Assembly (NCBI GenBank): GCA_002105175.1
Contig: MCGE01000001.1
Span: 1,550,001 to 1,614,000, forward strand
Reading direction: 5' to 3'
Source of the DNA: Absidia repens
Taxonomy: Eukaryota > Mucoromycota > Mucoromycetes > Mucorales > Cunninghamellaceae
DNA length: 64,000 bases
A program made the translations under genes and the position numbers. Below are positions 35,617 through 49,713 of this stretch, one piece after another. The number at the start of each line of letters is the position of its first letter. Position 1 is the first letter of the stretch. Under the pieces are notes generated by a model. It searched no databases. It saw nothing but the letters and a program-made list of their open reading frames with translations, and had not been told where the DNA came from.

Positions 35617-38600
35617 GTCGTGCATCTAATCCTTTTACTTCTTACGTACGTTTTAGGTACGTGTGCTGGGTAGTGTCTATGGTTTCATCAATTTGATCTT
35701 CTTCATCATTTTGTCCACGCTAATCTGCTCCATCATTGTAAGTTTATATGCCCCATTTGAAAAAATAAATAAAAACACTGCTGATTCATTGATTTTTATT
35801 TGATCATAGGCATTTCAACTACTCGAAGGGGAATTGAACGAATCCGAGGAAGAAATGCGCTTCTTCTCAGTTTATAATGCTTTTGTAGCTCTCAATCAGG
35901 TACTGAACAATAAATGATGCGTTTATCATAGATTTATTGTCCTAATAATATACCAACCTTTTTCTATTTTTATTCAATATAGCTTTTCTCGGGTGAAGAT
36001 TGGACAACTGTGCTTTATGATGTGATGGAATATGGTGCTCCATCAGGAAATGCTGCTATTAACGCTTTATTTTTATCAATCTGGTTTGCCTTCTCAAATT
36101 GTAAGTAACACGGAACTGTATAATCTTTTTTGTCCTGAGCTTAAACTGACATATACCTTTATAGTCATTATGGTCAACATGTTTATCGCTATCTTGATGG
36201 AAAATTTTGAAACCGCCGAAGAAGAAAAACGACAGCGCCAAATCCAGCAATATGCCGAAAAACATGACTCTTTGAATGGCAGCACAATTTCAATCATCAG
36301 TCGTTGGAACATCTACAAATATTTACGACCCAAACCAAAGAACGTAACCATTGACAGCATTCCTGCCAACCTCAAACTACCTTTACAAAAAACCGATATA
36401 CGGGACTTTATGAATGATGGTGGCAATTTGGATAATAGCGATCAACAGCAACAAGACGACAAGAAATTGTTATTATATGGTGGTAGTGGCAGTCAGCAAC
36501 ATCAGCAAGAAAAAATCAAATTCAGTGAACAGCCCTTCCGGTCACTTTGGCAGAGTGTCAACAACAAATTCTCACAGATCAAACAACCTGCCTTTGTCAC
36601 CTCGACACAACGCAAAAGCATGCACTTCGATGGACAGACAACATTCGATCAACTCCAAACCTTTTACGACGTGAATCGAAAACAAGGCGACCACAAACAC
36701 CGTGACAACACTCTTCGTTATGCACTTGCACCGACACTGCGGGTCAACATTGCCGCGTCTGTGGAAGAATCAACAGCCGACGATGTAGAAGAACGAAGGG
36801 CCATGCAACGTGATTTTCTTCGGGCGCATCCATCCTACGACAAGTCCTTATTCATCTTTTCTCCTCGTCATCGACTTCGCTACTATTGCCAACTGCTTGT
36901 GACTCCCAGTCATGGTGAACGTACTTTTGGAACACCGCCCTCTCCCTGGCTCAAGCTGATGTTTTTATCCTTTGTGATTGCTTGTGTGATTACCAATGTG
37001 GTGCTGACCATTTACAACTCACCTGTGTATCAATTTGAACATCGCAATGATTTGGCGGGTCTGCGACCCTTGGTGTATGCGGACTGGGCATTTACGGTGG
37101 TATTTACGTTGGAATTTCTTGTCAAGGTCATTGCCGATGGCTTTATTATGACGCCAAACGCTTATCTCATGAATGGCTGGAACATGTTGGACCTTTTTGT
37201 GCTGGTCACACTTTACATGTCGAACTTTGGTCATTTTGCCTCCTCCTCAGGTCTGGAACGTGGGTTTCGTGCGTTCAAAGCCTTACGTGCGCTCCGTTTG
37301 ATTAATCTTCTGAAACCTGCCAAGGATATGTTTACCGTGGTGCTGATTCAAGGCCTTCCTTTGATCCGTGACGCTGCTGCCATTGGTGTGTTTCTGATTG
37401 TGCCCTTTGCGCTTTATGGGAAAAACATATTCATGGGGCTCTTTTATGCGTGTAACGATGAGGATGCCACGGGCAAATTTGATTGCATCAATGAGGGCAT
37501 GCTTGGCACAGATGCACCTGTGTATGATGGAACAACTATCCTAAAACCTTTGGTCTGGTCCAATCCATATGTATACAGTTTTGATGATTTTTGGTCCTCC
37601 CTCTTGGTTTTATTTGAAATTGCCAGTGGCGAAGGCTGGGTGGATGTGATGGAAACAAGCATGTCATTAGGTGGGAAGGATTTAAACCCCGAACAAGACG
37701 CAACTCAACTCTATGCGATCTTCTTTATGGTTTACAATTTGGTCGGGTCTGTCTTTGTTATCTCCTTATTTTTGGGGATTATTCTGGAAAACTTTGCCAA
37801 GCGAAATGGGACAGCCTACTTGACAGCAGAACAACGACGGTGGTTGGATTTGAAAAAACTTCTCAGTCAGATCAGACCAGCCAAACGACCAAAGCAGATC
37901 CCCACAAACGCTATTCGGAAAAAGTGCTTTGACTTGGTGGTCGATAAAAGGGGGAAATTTTACAAGTGGATGACTGGTGTGATTATTTTGAATATTCTTC
38001 TATTGTGTACTGATACCGACCGTGATGATGCTATCCCAGTTTTGAAATTGGTCAAAGGTAATCAATTGTTATTTTTGATAACGATGGTGGTGGAAGGTTT
38101 TCTTTTTTTTCACACTCATTTGTCTTTTTTTTTTTCAGAGTACATTTACCTTGTGTTTGTTCTGGTGTACTGGCTCGAGGTAATGGTGAAATTACTTGGG
38201 CTGGGTTGGACATCCTTTAGACGAAATCTGTGGAATCTCTATGATTTGGCTGTCATTATCGGCAGCGCCGTCACTGTCGTCTTTAGTCTTGCCAACAGTG
38301 ATCATCAAGTCAATGTCGAATCACAAAAATTATTCATGACGGCACTTTGTTTCAAGCTGGTCCAGCGGAACGATGCTCTGAATCAACTTTTCACAACCAT
38401 GGCGTAAGTGATTCATAAATTTGGTGCCTGATCGGGTTACTCATTTTATTGTTATTATTATTATTATGCCCTTAGAGCATCGGCCTATCAAATTGCCAAC
38501 GTGTTTGTGGTGTGGTTTGTAGTATTAACGACGTATGCCATTATGTTCATGGAAATCTTTGGATTGACGAAATACGGGACACAAGCAACAACAGAACATG

Positions 38601-38912
38601 TCAACTTCCGATCTTATGCAAATACAATGGTTTCTTTGGTACGCTTCTCTAGTGGGGAAGGTTGGAATACAGTGATGCATGATTTTACAGTGGAAACGCC
38701 CAATTGCAATGAAGCGGCAAACTATTTGGACTCTGATTGCGGCTCACTTCAATGGTCCTACTTTTTGTTTCTCAGCTTAAACATCATCTCCATGTACATC
38801 TTCACTGCTCTATTTGTGGCTGTGGTCTCAGACAATTTTTCTTACGTGTATCAAGTCGCTGCGAACTTCTCTTTGGTCAACAGAGATGAAATTAGAAAAT
38901 ATCCTTTTTTTG

Positions 38913-38949
<37 letters not shown>

Positions 38950-40326
38950 TAGAGAGATGCATAGAAACATTTACTTGATACCTTAACTCTTTTTATTTTC
39001 TTCTTTTTCTGAATTTATACGTATAAGAAATGTTGGGCGGAATTTGACATTGAACGAACAGGGTACATCAAGGATAATGACTATATGTCGTTCTGGAGGG
39101 TAAGTTGGCTCATCATTTGAACGAACACATGAAGGATAACTGATTTTTTTTTTTATGTTTGGTACAGAAACTGGATGGCATGTTTTCAATCAATATATAC
39201 GACAAAGAACTATCTTACAAAAACCTTGCCAAATCGTGCTCTCTTTCCAATCAAATCGGACATGCGGTGGATGATCGATATAGCGTCCGAATCGACCTGG
39301 CGGAACTCAATAGAAAACTTGACGGCTTAGATCGATCGACAGTGCATAAACGAAAACAAGACTTGAGCATGATATACTGGGTAACAGAAAAGAAAGGAAA
39401 AGAGAATCTGGAAAACAACGCGTACCAATTATTTTACATATTTTACGTAGGAAACTGCGATGACAGAAACTGCACAAGGTGTTTCATTCAATCAAATGCT
39501 TTTGATGCTTGCGAAACGGAAGTTGATCGTTCCAGAAAATGCGCTTCTGTAAGTTTCAAAGAAAAGAACCAAGATGTCTTCATCTCACCATTACTTCATA
39601 TATTTAGATTGGAAGAACTATTGGTCAATCGGAAAAAAGAAGAAGCGATACACACATTGATTAGCATTGATAGGGTGAAAGGTCTATTGGAAACCATTGC
39701 GTTGCGGAAGAAATTCCTGCGCCATATGGAAATGAAGAAACAAAACCGTAAGCGAATTAGTGAATTGGTAGAAAGGAATATTTTGGTGTACTGATGTTGT
39801 ATACTAATTTTTATACTTAGTTTTGAACGTTATGCAACAACAAAAAACCACCAAAGATCTGCTGGATACTTCCTTGATTGCGGTGCCTCCTGGCCTCAGC
39901 TCTCCTGTGCACATTGAATCGCCGCTTATGTCCCCGTCAATGTAAGTCTGAAATAATCGAAGTTAATGTAACTGATGCAGTCTCTTCGTATTGATATAGT
40001 GCTTCTCTTGGCTATCTCTCGGATGATCATGAAAACGAAATGGAAACAGAATGGACTTCTTTTGCAATGCCCCCAGGAAATAACAGCACAACGGATGACA
40101 CGCCAGATCAAGGATTGTGGCACGGTAAGTTCAAAAAAATGTAAGCGAATGTTAGTCCGACGTGCACTAAAAAATTATTCTTTTTTTTTCCTCTTTTTTT
40201 TATACGTATATATTTCGGAATTATTCTCTCTATCTATCTCATGTCGTTGACATTATATCTTTACGATTATTCTTTTGCCTACTTTGTTATATAGACCTTC
40301 TACAAACTGAAATAAAGAAAATTTAG
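32222..40326 (+). CDS. CCH1: Voltage-gated calcium channel alpha-1 subunit Cch1
   Basis: This is the plasma-membrane high-affinity Ca2+ channel of fungi, which works with Mid1. A long Ser/Gln/Asn-rich cytosolic N-terminus of about 400 aa precedes four six-helix domains. Domain I spans about 33541-34970, II 35095-36230, III 36940-37800 and IV 37960-38850. S4-like segments are visible, for example FRAFKALRALRLINLL in III. Pore loops read NQLFSGEDWTTVL (II), FEIASGEGWVDVM (III) and VRFSSGEGWNTVM (IV). Domain I reads VITGKQSWTDRM across an intron, so its usual acidic residue is absent. A cytosolic EF-hand-like segment (CWAEFDIERTGYIKDNDYMSFW) follows IV. The gene uses about 18-20 exons; the last runs 40295-40326. 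Introns contain a 29-nt A run and a (GT)n tract. Exon limits between 39370 and 39960 are approximate. Confidence 0.93.
35586..35614 (+). repeat. Poly-A run in CCH1 intron
   Basis: 29 consecutive A residues on the plus strand inside a CCH1 intron, between the exon ending RLRALI and the exon starting VRVLGSV. It is probably length-variable. Confidence 0.85.
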
Positions 40327-40734
40327 GATCACACTTATCTCTGTCTTTTTGACTGGCGGCGCCACAAATATCGTCCAATGAAACTGGAATAAATGACGAC
40401 CTTGTGAAAAAATTCAACAGAAAGGTCGAAAAAAGGTATTATTTGACTTTTTTTTTTTTTTTCTTTCTCCTTTGATCATTATATTTTTTTTAGATTCATA
40501 TACATCCGTACACAATTTTATTTACCCTCTTTATTACACGGTATAGAAACGGAAGCTATAGTCAATCTCCCCTCTCCAACCCTCTTCTGCTGCTTCTCCT
40601 ACTTACCCTTCCTTTTTATTTTCTGCTTCGCTTCTGTTTTTCTGGATATCCTCCATCTTCCGGACAATCTTACTCCTATATACTCCAATTCACCAATTCA
40701 CCAACACCCTACTTTTGCTTCCTCCTCCAATTTG
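40327..40734 (+). promoter_or_regulatory. CCH1 3' flank and carrier promoter
   Basis: A 408-bp tandem gap. It holds a T tract (40449-40462) and a long pyrimidine-rich stretch (40565-40735) directly upstream of the carrier ATG. No gene is visible. Confidence 0.35.
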
Positions 40735-42160
40735 ATGGATTACACCTCTACGTGGCTTAAACGATTTATGTAAGTGTCAAAAGCAATAGATCTCAGGTAC
40801 TTTAGGAACATGTACTAACTGTTTATTTTATTTTTCTGCTAACGGCTGGCTCTTGTATATCACTCAGTCAAACACACGAAAATCTTAAACATGCAATTGC
40901 TGGTGCTGGCGCTGGTATTGCCTCATCTATAGTTGTTGTTCCTTTGGACGTTGTTAAGACTCGGTTGCAAAATCAAGGCAAGGTGAAACCAGGAGCTCTC
41001 GTCTATCGAGGAACTGCAGGTAAGGAAGGAAACTGTATGATGTTTGAAGCCCTGCTGGTGGCATTTAGTGAACAATAACTGCACACAGAGTTGAATCATT
41101 AATGGCTTGATATTCATACTTTATAGGTACTTTGTCAAGGATCTGGAATGAAGAAGGTATTCGTGGACTTTACCGAGGTCTTGGACCGACTATTTTTGGG
41201 TATCTTCCGACCTGGGCTATTTATTTTACAGCTTATGATTATTGCAAAGCGCATTGGGGAAGGAAATATGGTAAGACAAAAGGTATTGAAATATGATTCG
41301 GATACTAATAAGCTGTATTATTTTGTGGATGATAGAAGGAACTGGTCATGAATGGCTTGTGCATATTTTTTCAGCTATGACCGCAGGTGCCACTTCGACT
41401 TCATTAACGAACCCGTTATGGGTGATCAAGACAAGATTCATGGTATAAAAGAGAGCAATAGGGGGAGAGGGAGAATTATATCATATATTGGGTAACTCAC
41501 TCTCCATTCATCTCTTTTTTAGACGCAAAACGACAAAACACCATATCGATACAACAATACTATACATGCTTTCCAGACCATTGCGAAGGAGGAAGGAATT
41601 CGTGGATTTTATAAAGGATTGGGACCATCACTGATTGGTGTTAGTCATGTTGCCGTTCAGTTTCCTTTGTATGAAAAACTGAAGGCTTGGTTCGGTAAGT
41701 AAATAAACTGTGGTAGTTCATGTGATGGTATGAATAAATAAAAGAACGGGTGACTAACAGTGATTAATAATATTTAGCTCAACATGAAAGCACTTCTGGA
41801 AATACTGGAATTTTACTGGCATCTTCACTATCCAAAATGGCAGCAAGTACAGCAACCTATCCACATGAAGTAAGAAAAAAAAAACTCTTGTGAAGTCGGT
41901 ACATGCAAGTACAATCATACTAAATATTTTTTATAAATCTTTTCTAGGTAATCCGTACACGGTTGCAGAATCAAACTGTCCAACCACACAAATACAAGGG
42001 AATCTTGCATGCGGCCAAGATCATTTTGCATGAAGAAGGGTACCGTGGATTTTACAAGGGAATGCCAACCAACCTGCTGCGAACCGTCCCTTCCTCTGCT
42101 CTCACCATTCTGACATACGAAGTCATTGTCCATCGACTGGATGTATTGAAAAACTCATAG
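40735..42160 (+). CDS. YIA6: Mitochondrial NAD+ carrier (YIA6/NDT1-like)
   Basis: This mitochondrial carrier family protein imports NAD+ across the inner membrane. Seven or so short exons give about 315 aa. Three repeats each show the carrier signature: PLDVVKTRLQNQG, PLWVIKTRFMTQ and PHEVIRTRLQNQ. The second repeat has Trp in place of the acidic signature residue, a feature of the yeast NDT1/NDT2 group. RGLYRGLGPTIFGYLPTWAIYFTAYD and LLASSLSKMAASTATYPHE also match that group. Exon 1 splits the Ile codon of RFIQTHENLKHAIAGAGAG. Related pyrimidine or FAD carriers remain possible, but the NDT match is clearly the best. Confidence 0.9.
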
Positions 42161-43334
42161 ATTATTATCCCCCCCTTCACCGACTCTTTGCTTTTTTCTA
42201 TTATATTTCATCTCCCTTTTTTTATACATATTTATATCTTTTACATATTACACTCATTCGAGTGATTTTGTTTTATCACCACCTCCACCATCGTGTTACT
42301 ATTTGTTATTATTTTTATTATTATTACTATTATTATCATTCAACTTATCACATTCCATGATCACTCTTTATGTAGCCATACCATTTCACACACATTTGTA
42401 AAAAAAAAACACCTCCCCACCTACACATACCTTCCCTTCCCCGCTTTAGATTATTTATTGTTTGATTGTTTATAATATTTTGAAAATAAAATATATTATT
42501 TAAAAAATTACATTATATGGTTTAGAAATCACATGTTAGACCTTGGGAGCACTGTTATCTTTTTCAAACATCAAAAAGTGGCCGCGTTATAAGACAGAAA
42601 GCTGAGTTTGTATCACTTTTACGTCTTTTTTGTAACTTTAGCGATTATCAGGGACCATTATTTAAATGAAAAAAAATTACTTTTTGTTGACGGAGAAGTT
42701 TTATCTTCGACCATGGAAATGGGATTATTGGGGGGTTGGGAAGGGGGGGGGGCATTAGGGCTGTATTTTAACTGCGGAGGGAGGTTTACTTTTGCTTACT
42801 ATTCTTTTTTTTTTTTTTTTGAGAAGAGCTCTGTTGAAATGATAAACTCTCTGTGGAAAAGCTTTTGGATGAAATTTACTCATTGGGTCATTTCCTCTTA
42901 GAGTAAAAATTATAATGTTGTCATTTTTTGAATCCTTGCATGGCAACACCAACAATTATTGTAAGCCTTCACATATGTCAATGTTAATGTCAATGGGATC
43001 AATATTTATACTTGAATAAAACCCCGCGGATGTTAATTCCGACTTAATCTGTAGGTTGGAATAGCCCTTGGTCTTTTTATTTTTATTTTTATAAAAAAAC
43101 AAGCATGGAAGATTGAGAAATAGGGGGAAAAGAATAAGAATTGAATTACTTTGCTTTTGTCCTCGTTTCCTAGTGAATACAGTCATCCATTTAATTTAGT
43201 ATATTTGAAAAGATCCACTTGTTTCAGTCCCCTGATTTCTATTTTCAAATCCCGGATAAAATTACTCAATTTTCCTCTTTTGCTCGCTTCCCTTTTTTTC
43301 TTTTTTTTTTTTTTTTGTTTGATGGTTAGCTGTC
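42161..43334. other. Intergenic region, carrier / GH47
   Basis: The 3' UTR of the carrier with AATAAAATATATTA near 42486. The rest is AT-rich sequence with T tracts (42807-42820, 43299-43316) and a G run (42735-42752). I see no gene. Confidence 0.45.
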
Positions 43335-45975
<2,641 letters not shown>

Positions 45976-46743
45976 TCATAGTTTCTTCTTTGATTTATTT
46001 ATTTGTTTATTAGTTAGTAGCACTTTTATTGTGTTTTTGTTTTTTGTGTGTTTGATTGGTATTATAGTCTGTGTTTTATATATACTTTTTGGTGTACTGT
46101 CGTGTGAATAAAAAGAAAATAGAAAACATTTACAAAAACCAATATTGTTTCATCATTGCTTTACATGGGCTGATATATTACATAGACATCTTTTTGTCAT
46201 TTTTATCTACTAAAGATGTTGATCATATATGGGGTAGTTCAGCAGAAAAGGGGGAAAAGAAGGGGTTTCACGCATACACCAAGTTTTTCTTCTTTTTTTT
46301 CTTTTCTTTTTTTTTGGCATGACAATAAAGCCTTTAGCTATGTAATATGATAGTGAAAGTGAAACGGAATACAGGCTACGGTAGTTCTTGTTTGTATAAA
46401 AAAAAATCTTTGGCATTCTGATATGACTGAGGGGGAGGGAATTGTAACAACAAGGCGTTTATTCAGAAGCAAACAAGAAAAAGGATACTATGCTGAATAT
46501 GATACCTTACAGTATACTTTCGGGCATCACATCTTTATACGCTCATCTCAGTCATATTTTTTATGCGACATTCTCTGTCCTTTTTCATGCATCCGCCGCG
46601 TATTTTCGAAAATCATTCAGGAAATACCTCTCACGTTCTATATTATTTAGAGCCGAATACAGTACAGAATACAGACCACTGAGCACGACGTTGACCGATG
46701 TTGCCTTATGTCATATCGAATCCTTTCTTTTTTTTTTTGGCAC

Positions 46744-46787
<44 letters not shown>

Positions 46788-46792
46788 GCATC

Positions 46793-46830
<38 letters not shown>

Positions 46831-46854
46831 ACGCACAAACTCTGTATAGCGCAG
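45976..46854. other. GH47 3' flank with microsatellites
   Basis: No gene is apparent. It contains the GH47 3' UTR (AATAAAAAG near 46108), a (CA)n tract at 46741-46786 and a 33-nt T run at 46796-46828 directly before repeat copy C. Confidence 0.5.
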
Positions 46855-48240
46855 GTATACCCATTCGACAAGACAAACTAAATGTATAAGAGACGATGTA
46901 AAGGCAAAGAAAAAAGGCACATTTTATTCAGATATATATATAATATGGCGATTAAGCTAAAGTATGTCGTCTAATGATAGCTATGTGACACCTATCTAAA
47001 GTTGGGCTTTCAAGGGGGGGTATGTTGGTGACTATGGAATGTGCGTGGGGGGAATATCTTGTTATATCATATAATAAACATATTGTTAGATAATAAAGCT
47101 TAATTAAAGAGGGTAATCTATCCTATGTGTGAATAACAAACTATACTACAGTGACGGGGTGAGGTAAACTAAACCAGGTCAGATTGTTCCCTTGGTTGGT
47201 GAGTCCAATGTCATCTAGAGAAAAAACAATAGTCGCACAGAATATGCTCAATGGTGGCAGTCAATGTCATGAGAAGTGATCCAGCATGCTGATGTTGTTA
47301 AATGGTTTTGATGTGGTAAAAAAAGAAGGGTGTGGAGAAAAAGAAAAAAAAAAAAAAACGCCCCACCAGAGACTTCAAACCCCGTCCACGTGGATGTTTA
47401 TTTATTTACTTCCATCCCGGCCCTGCCCTCTTCTCTCTTTCTTTCCATTTCTTTTTTCCTCTTCATTTTTTCTTCACAATTACGACTTCTGTGGGGTTCT
47501 GGTGGACATAGATTAGTATGAGAACTAGTTTAGAAGGGGTTTCAGCTCAGGGATTACAAAATGCATGGGGTAACCCTTTCATTTTGGATTCAAGATTCGG
47601 AGACCACCATTAGTTGACTTTTTGGTGCTTTCATTTGCTTTGTTTAGTTTTATTTTGTCCAAATTATGGATCTGTATTTTAATAAAATATGTCTTTTTCT
47701 ATTTGCTGTATTGAATCTGTCGCATTAGTCTCTCATGTGTTGTGTAATAGATCCCTTTCTCTGTCATCACTTCTATTTGATCAGTGTTGACCGTTGTTGT
47801 GTTCCAAGAACAGAGTCCCTTTATTATTTAACATTCCCCGTATAATATATTATACCCTCTTACAATTGACCATTTAGCTTAGTGTCAGCCAATCTTCAAG
47901 TGTCACTTTAGTCTCCCTTATGCTTCCTCCAACAGATCTTCTGCTAGATCCCTTGTTACAATGGGCCCCTCTCCTTTAGTTTTATTATCTATCCGTATGC
48001 TTTAATAAACTCTGCTTTTTATTAATTAAGTAACCATTCAATGACGCAACGCACACTGAAGAATGTCAATGTTGTGATTGCTTTATGAGTGTCCTATCAA
48101 ATATTTACTCTCTAACTCAGTCATTATGACTATTTCCCCCTCATATATATGTTGATGCTGAGGACATTGATACACTACCATTTTTTTAAATATGAAGTAT
48201 GATGCATAGGTTATCTATCACATTAGCATTCTAGTTTTAT
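46855..48240 (+). repeat. Dispersed repeat family, copy C
   Basis: This is the longest copy. It starts near ACCCATTCGACAAGACAAACTAAATGT and shares AAGAGACGATGTAAA with copy B. The left-arm ATTTTATTCAG is at 46921. ACGCCCCACCAGAGAC (47358-47373) is shared with copy D. The CACGTG box is at 47387-47392. The central block CTAGTTTAGAAGGGGTTTCAGCTCAGGGATTACAA lies at 47526-47560 (written here as landmarks only). The right core AATAAAATATGTCT is at 47681-47694, followed by a third AATAAA near 48004. Only short low-complexity open frames are present. Confidence 0.88.
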
Positions 48241-48629
48241 AACCTAATAAGGTAATTTTTGCATGTCCTTATTTCGCTACCCGCTCATAAATATCTAGTT
48301 GAAATATCCATTTGCATTACAAGACCTCCAGTTTTTTTTTTTTTTTTTTCATGAGAATGTTACCCGTGTGGGTTTGTAACAAGTGGAGAAGGATAGGGCT
48401 ACTTTGATCGTTTTTACTCAAACACGAACAGTCTAAGAAAATAATTGCTGTAGACAAGTTACACTTCTTGGCACGACTTTGATACTTATATTAATTGGAT
48501 ATCATCAAATATTCCATATGCTAATATTATTATAATGATACAATGATGTATGACAGATAAAAAAAAAAAACATATTTTATTGAGAAGGGCGTAATTGTAA
48601 TTAGCGATCTAGTGTAAAAGACAAACAAA
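48241..48629. other. Spacer between repeat copies
   Basis: No gene is seen. It holds a T run (48332-48349) and an AATAAAATATG-like element on the minus strand near 48576 that resembles the repeat core, so the neighbouring fragment may extend into this region. Confidence 0.4.
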
Positions 48630-48745
48630 ACATTTGGGACAGACTAATGGTAAAAAATGCGTGATATATTTTATTCAATCGTATATATAAACTACGGCAA
48701 CTAAGATTAAACTAAATTAGTAAAGGTTCCATAACTCTGCTTCGG
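48630..48745 (-). repeat. Repeat family fragment E (single arm)
   Basis: ATTTTATTCA at 48668 is followed by TATATATAAACTACGGCAACTAAG and ATTAAACTAAATTAGTAAAGG. It resembles the left arm of copies B and D. Read on the minus strand it equally resembles the right arm. It therefore shows directly that the two arms are related in inverted orientation. Confidence 0.7.
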
Positions 48746-48896
48746 GAGGAAAAAAAAAAAAAAAAAAAGGAGGAACAGAAGAAAGAAAGAGAAGTGTCAT
48801 GGAAACGAACAACGACAATTTCCTTGCTGCCGCCTTTGGCTTTTATTGGTTCTTTCATATATATTATCTTCTCATCAAGTTACTACCTCTGTCACG

Positions 48897-48990
48897 TACA
48901 TAACACCTATCATGCACATAACACTTGTCATGCACATAACACTTGTCATGCACATAACACTTGTCATGCACATAACACTTGTCAGGTACA
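48897..48990 (+). repeat. 18-bp tandem array
   Basis: The unit is CATAACACTTGTCATGCA. There are about five copies, three of them identical, with the first and last diverged (ACCTATCATGCA and ACTTGTCAGGTA). It sits about 30-125 bp upstream of a TATA box, so it may act as an array of factor-binding sites. It is not a CRISPR array: there are no spacers and the host is eukaryotic. Confidence 0.9.
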
Positions 48991-49021
48991 TGACACCCAC
49001 TCGCCGCCACTTTATTTTTTA

Positions 49022-49029
49022 GTATAAAT
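49022..49029 (+). promoter_or_regulatory. TATA box downstream of the 18-bp array
   Basis: TATAAATA followed by CCCCACC. The position relative to the tandem array suggests a functional RNA polymerase II promoter. The transcribed product is unknown. Confidence 0.45.
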
Positions 49030-49631
49030 ACCCCACCTTTCCCCCGCCAATTCTCTTTTTCTTTAGTTAATTATTATCATATATTTATCTCAATCTTTTT
49101 TATATAAAATTCAGTACAAAGGTTTTTAACCACCAAATCACTGTCTTATTTTTATTTTGTTTCTATCGTCTATATAGAAACTTTCTCTTATTTTTTTGTG
49201 ACTACAAGTCCTCTTTTTATTTTATTTTTACTGTGTGTTATACACTTATTTTTATTGAACCAACAAAGGTCAATACTTTTCTTTTTATTTTATTTTACTC
49301 TTTCAAGTTTATTTTTTATAAACTTTCTCTACAGTTGGACTTTATCTACAAAAGTTCTGGTGCTCACTACTATCAAATCTATTTTTGTCCGATTCAGGAA
49401 CAAAATATTTCAAATTCCGCCGAAGGAAGAAAATTATTTTTCAAAGCTCCAAACGATCAAAGCTACACCAAAGGATCACTCAAGACATCCTATTTAACCC
49501 AGAAAAACATAAAAAACCTACAAAAACACAATCCAGTTGGACTAAAATCACAAATTTAGCCGCAACAGAAGTATACACACACAGGCAACACCAAATAGTA
49601 TCAGAAGGACAAAATAAAAAGGAATTAGTGC

Positions 49632-49636
49632 AAAAA
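49632..49636 (-). terminator. RNA polymerase III terminator of tRNA-Phe
   Basis: Five T residues on the minus strand directly downstream of the tRNA 3' end, the usual pol III stop. Confidence 0.6.
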
Positions 49637-49640
49637 CGAA

Positions 49641-49713
49641 TGCCCTGAATGCGGATTGAACGCATGACCTTTAGAACTTCAGTCTAACGCTCTCCCAACT
49701 GAGCTATCAAGGC
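49641..49713 (-). tRNA. tRNA-Phe (GAA anticodon)
   Basis: On the minus strand the 73-nt sequence folds as a complete tRNA. The acceptor stem GCCTTGA pairs with TCAGGGC (one G-U), with discriminator A. The D arm is AGCTCAGTTGGGAGAGC. The anticodon arm TTAGA-CTGAAGT-TCTAA has anticodon GAA. The T arm is GCGTTCAATCCGC. There is no intron and no encoded CCA. A short T run (GTTTTTG) on the minus strand a few bases downstream can end RNA polymerase III transcription. Confidence 0.96.

Larger units (their letters stand above)
48795..49567 (+). mobile_element. Candidate solo LTR or LTR-like promoter block
   Basis: The block begins TGTCATGG and one candidate end is CGCAACA, giving TGT...ACA termini. 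GAAG occurs directly before (48791-48794) and directly after (49568-49571), consistent with a 4-bp target duplication. Inside are five tandem 18-bp units (48897-48990), then a TATA box (TATAAATA at about 49022) and T-rich sequence, in the order enhancer, TATA, transcribed part expected of an LTR. An alternative end is TCTACA at 49350. No gag or pol coding is seen. It lies 74 bp from a tRNA gene, a common retrotransposon target. The call is tentative. Confidence 0.4.

Noticed and set aside
46711..46920. Lys- and Val/Cys-repeat open frames across the CA and T tracts
   Set aside because: They are direct translations of microsatellite and homopolymer DNA.
48897..48990. CRISPR-like array
   Set aside because: The 18-bp units are directly contiguous without spacers, and the window is a eukaryotic nuclear genome.
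49198..49648. Overlapping open frames of 87-108 codons near the LTR-like block
   Set aside because: They overlap in three frames, have AT-driven composition and no recognisable domain. I treat them as non-coding, though a truncated retroelement leader cannot be excluded.
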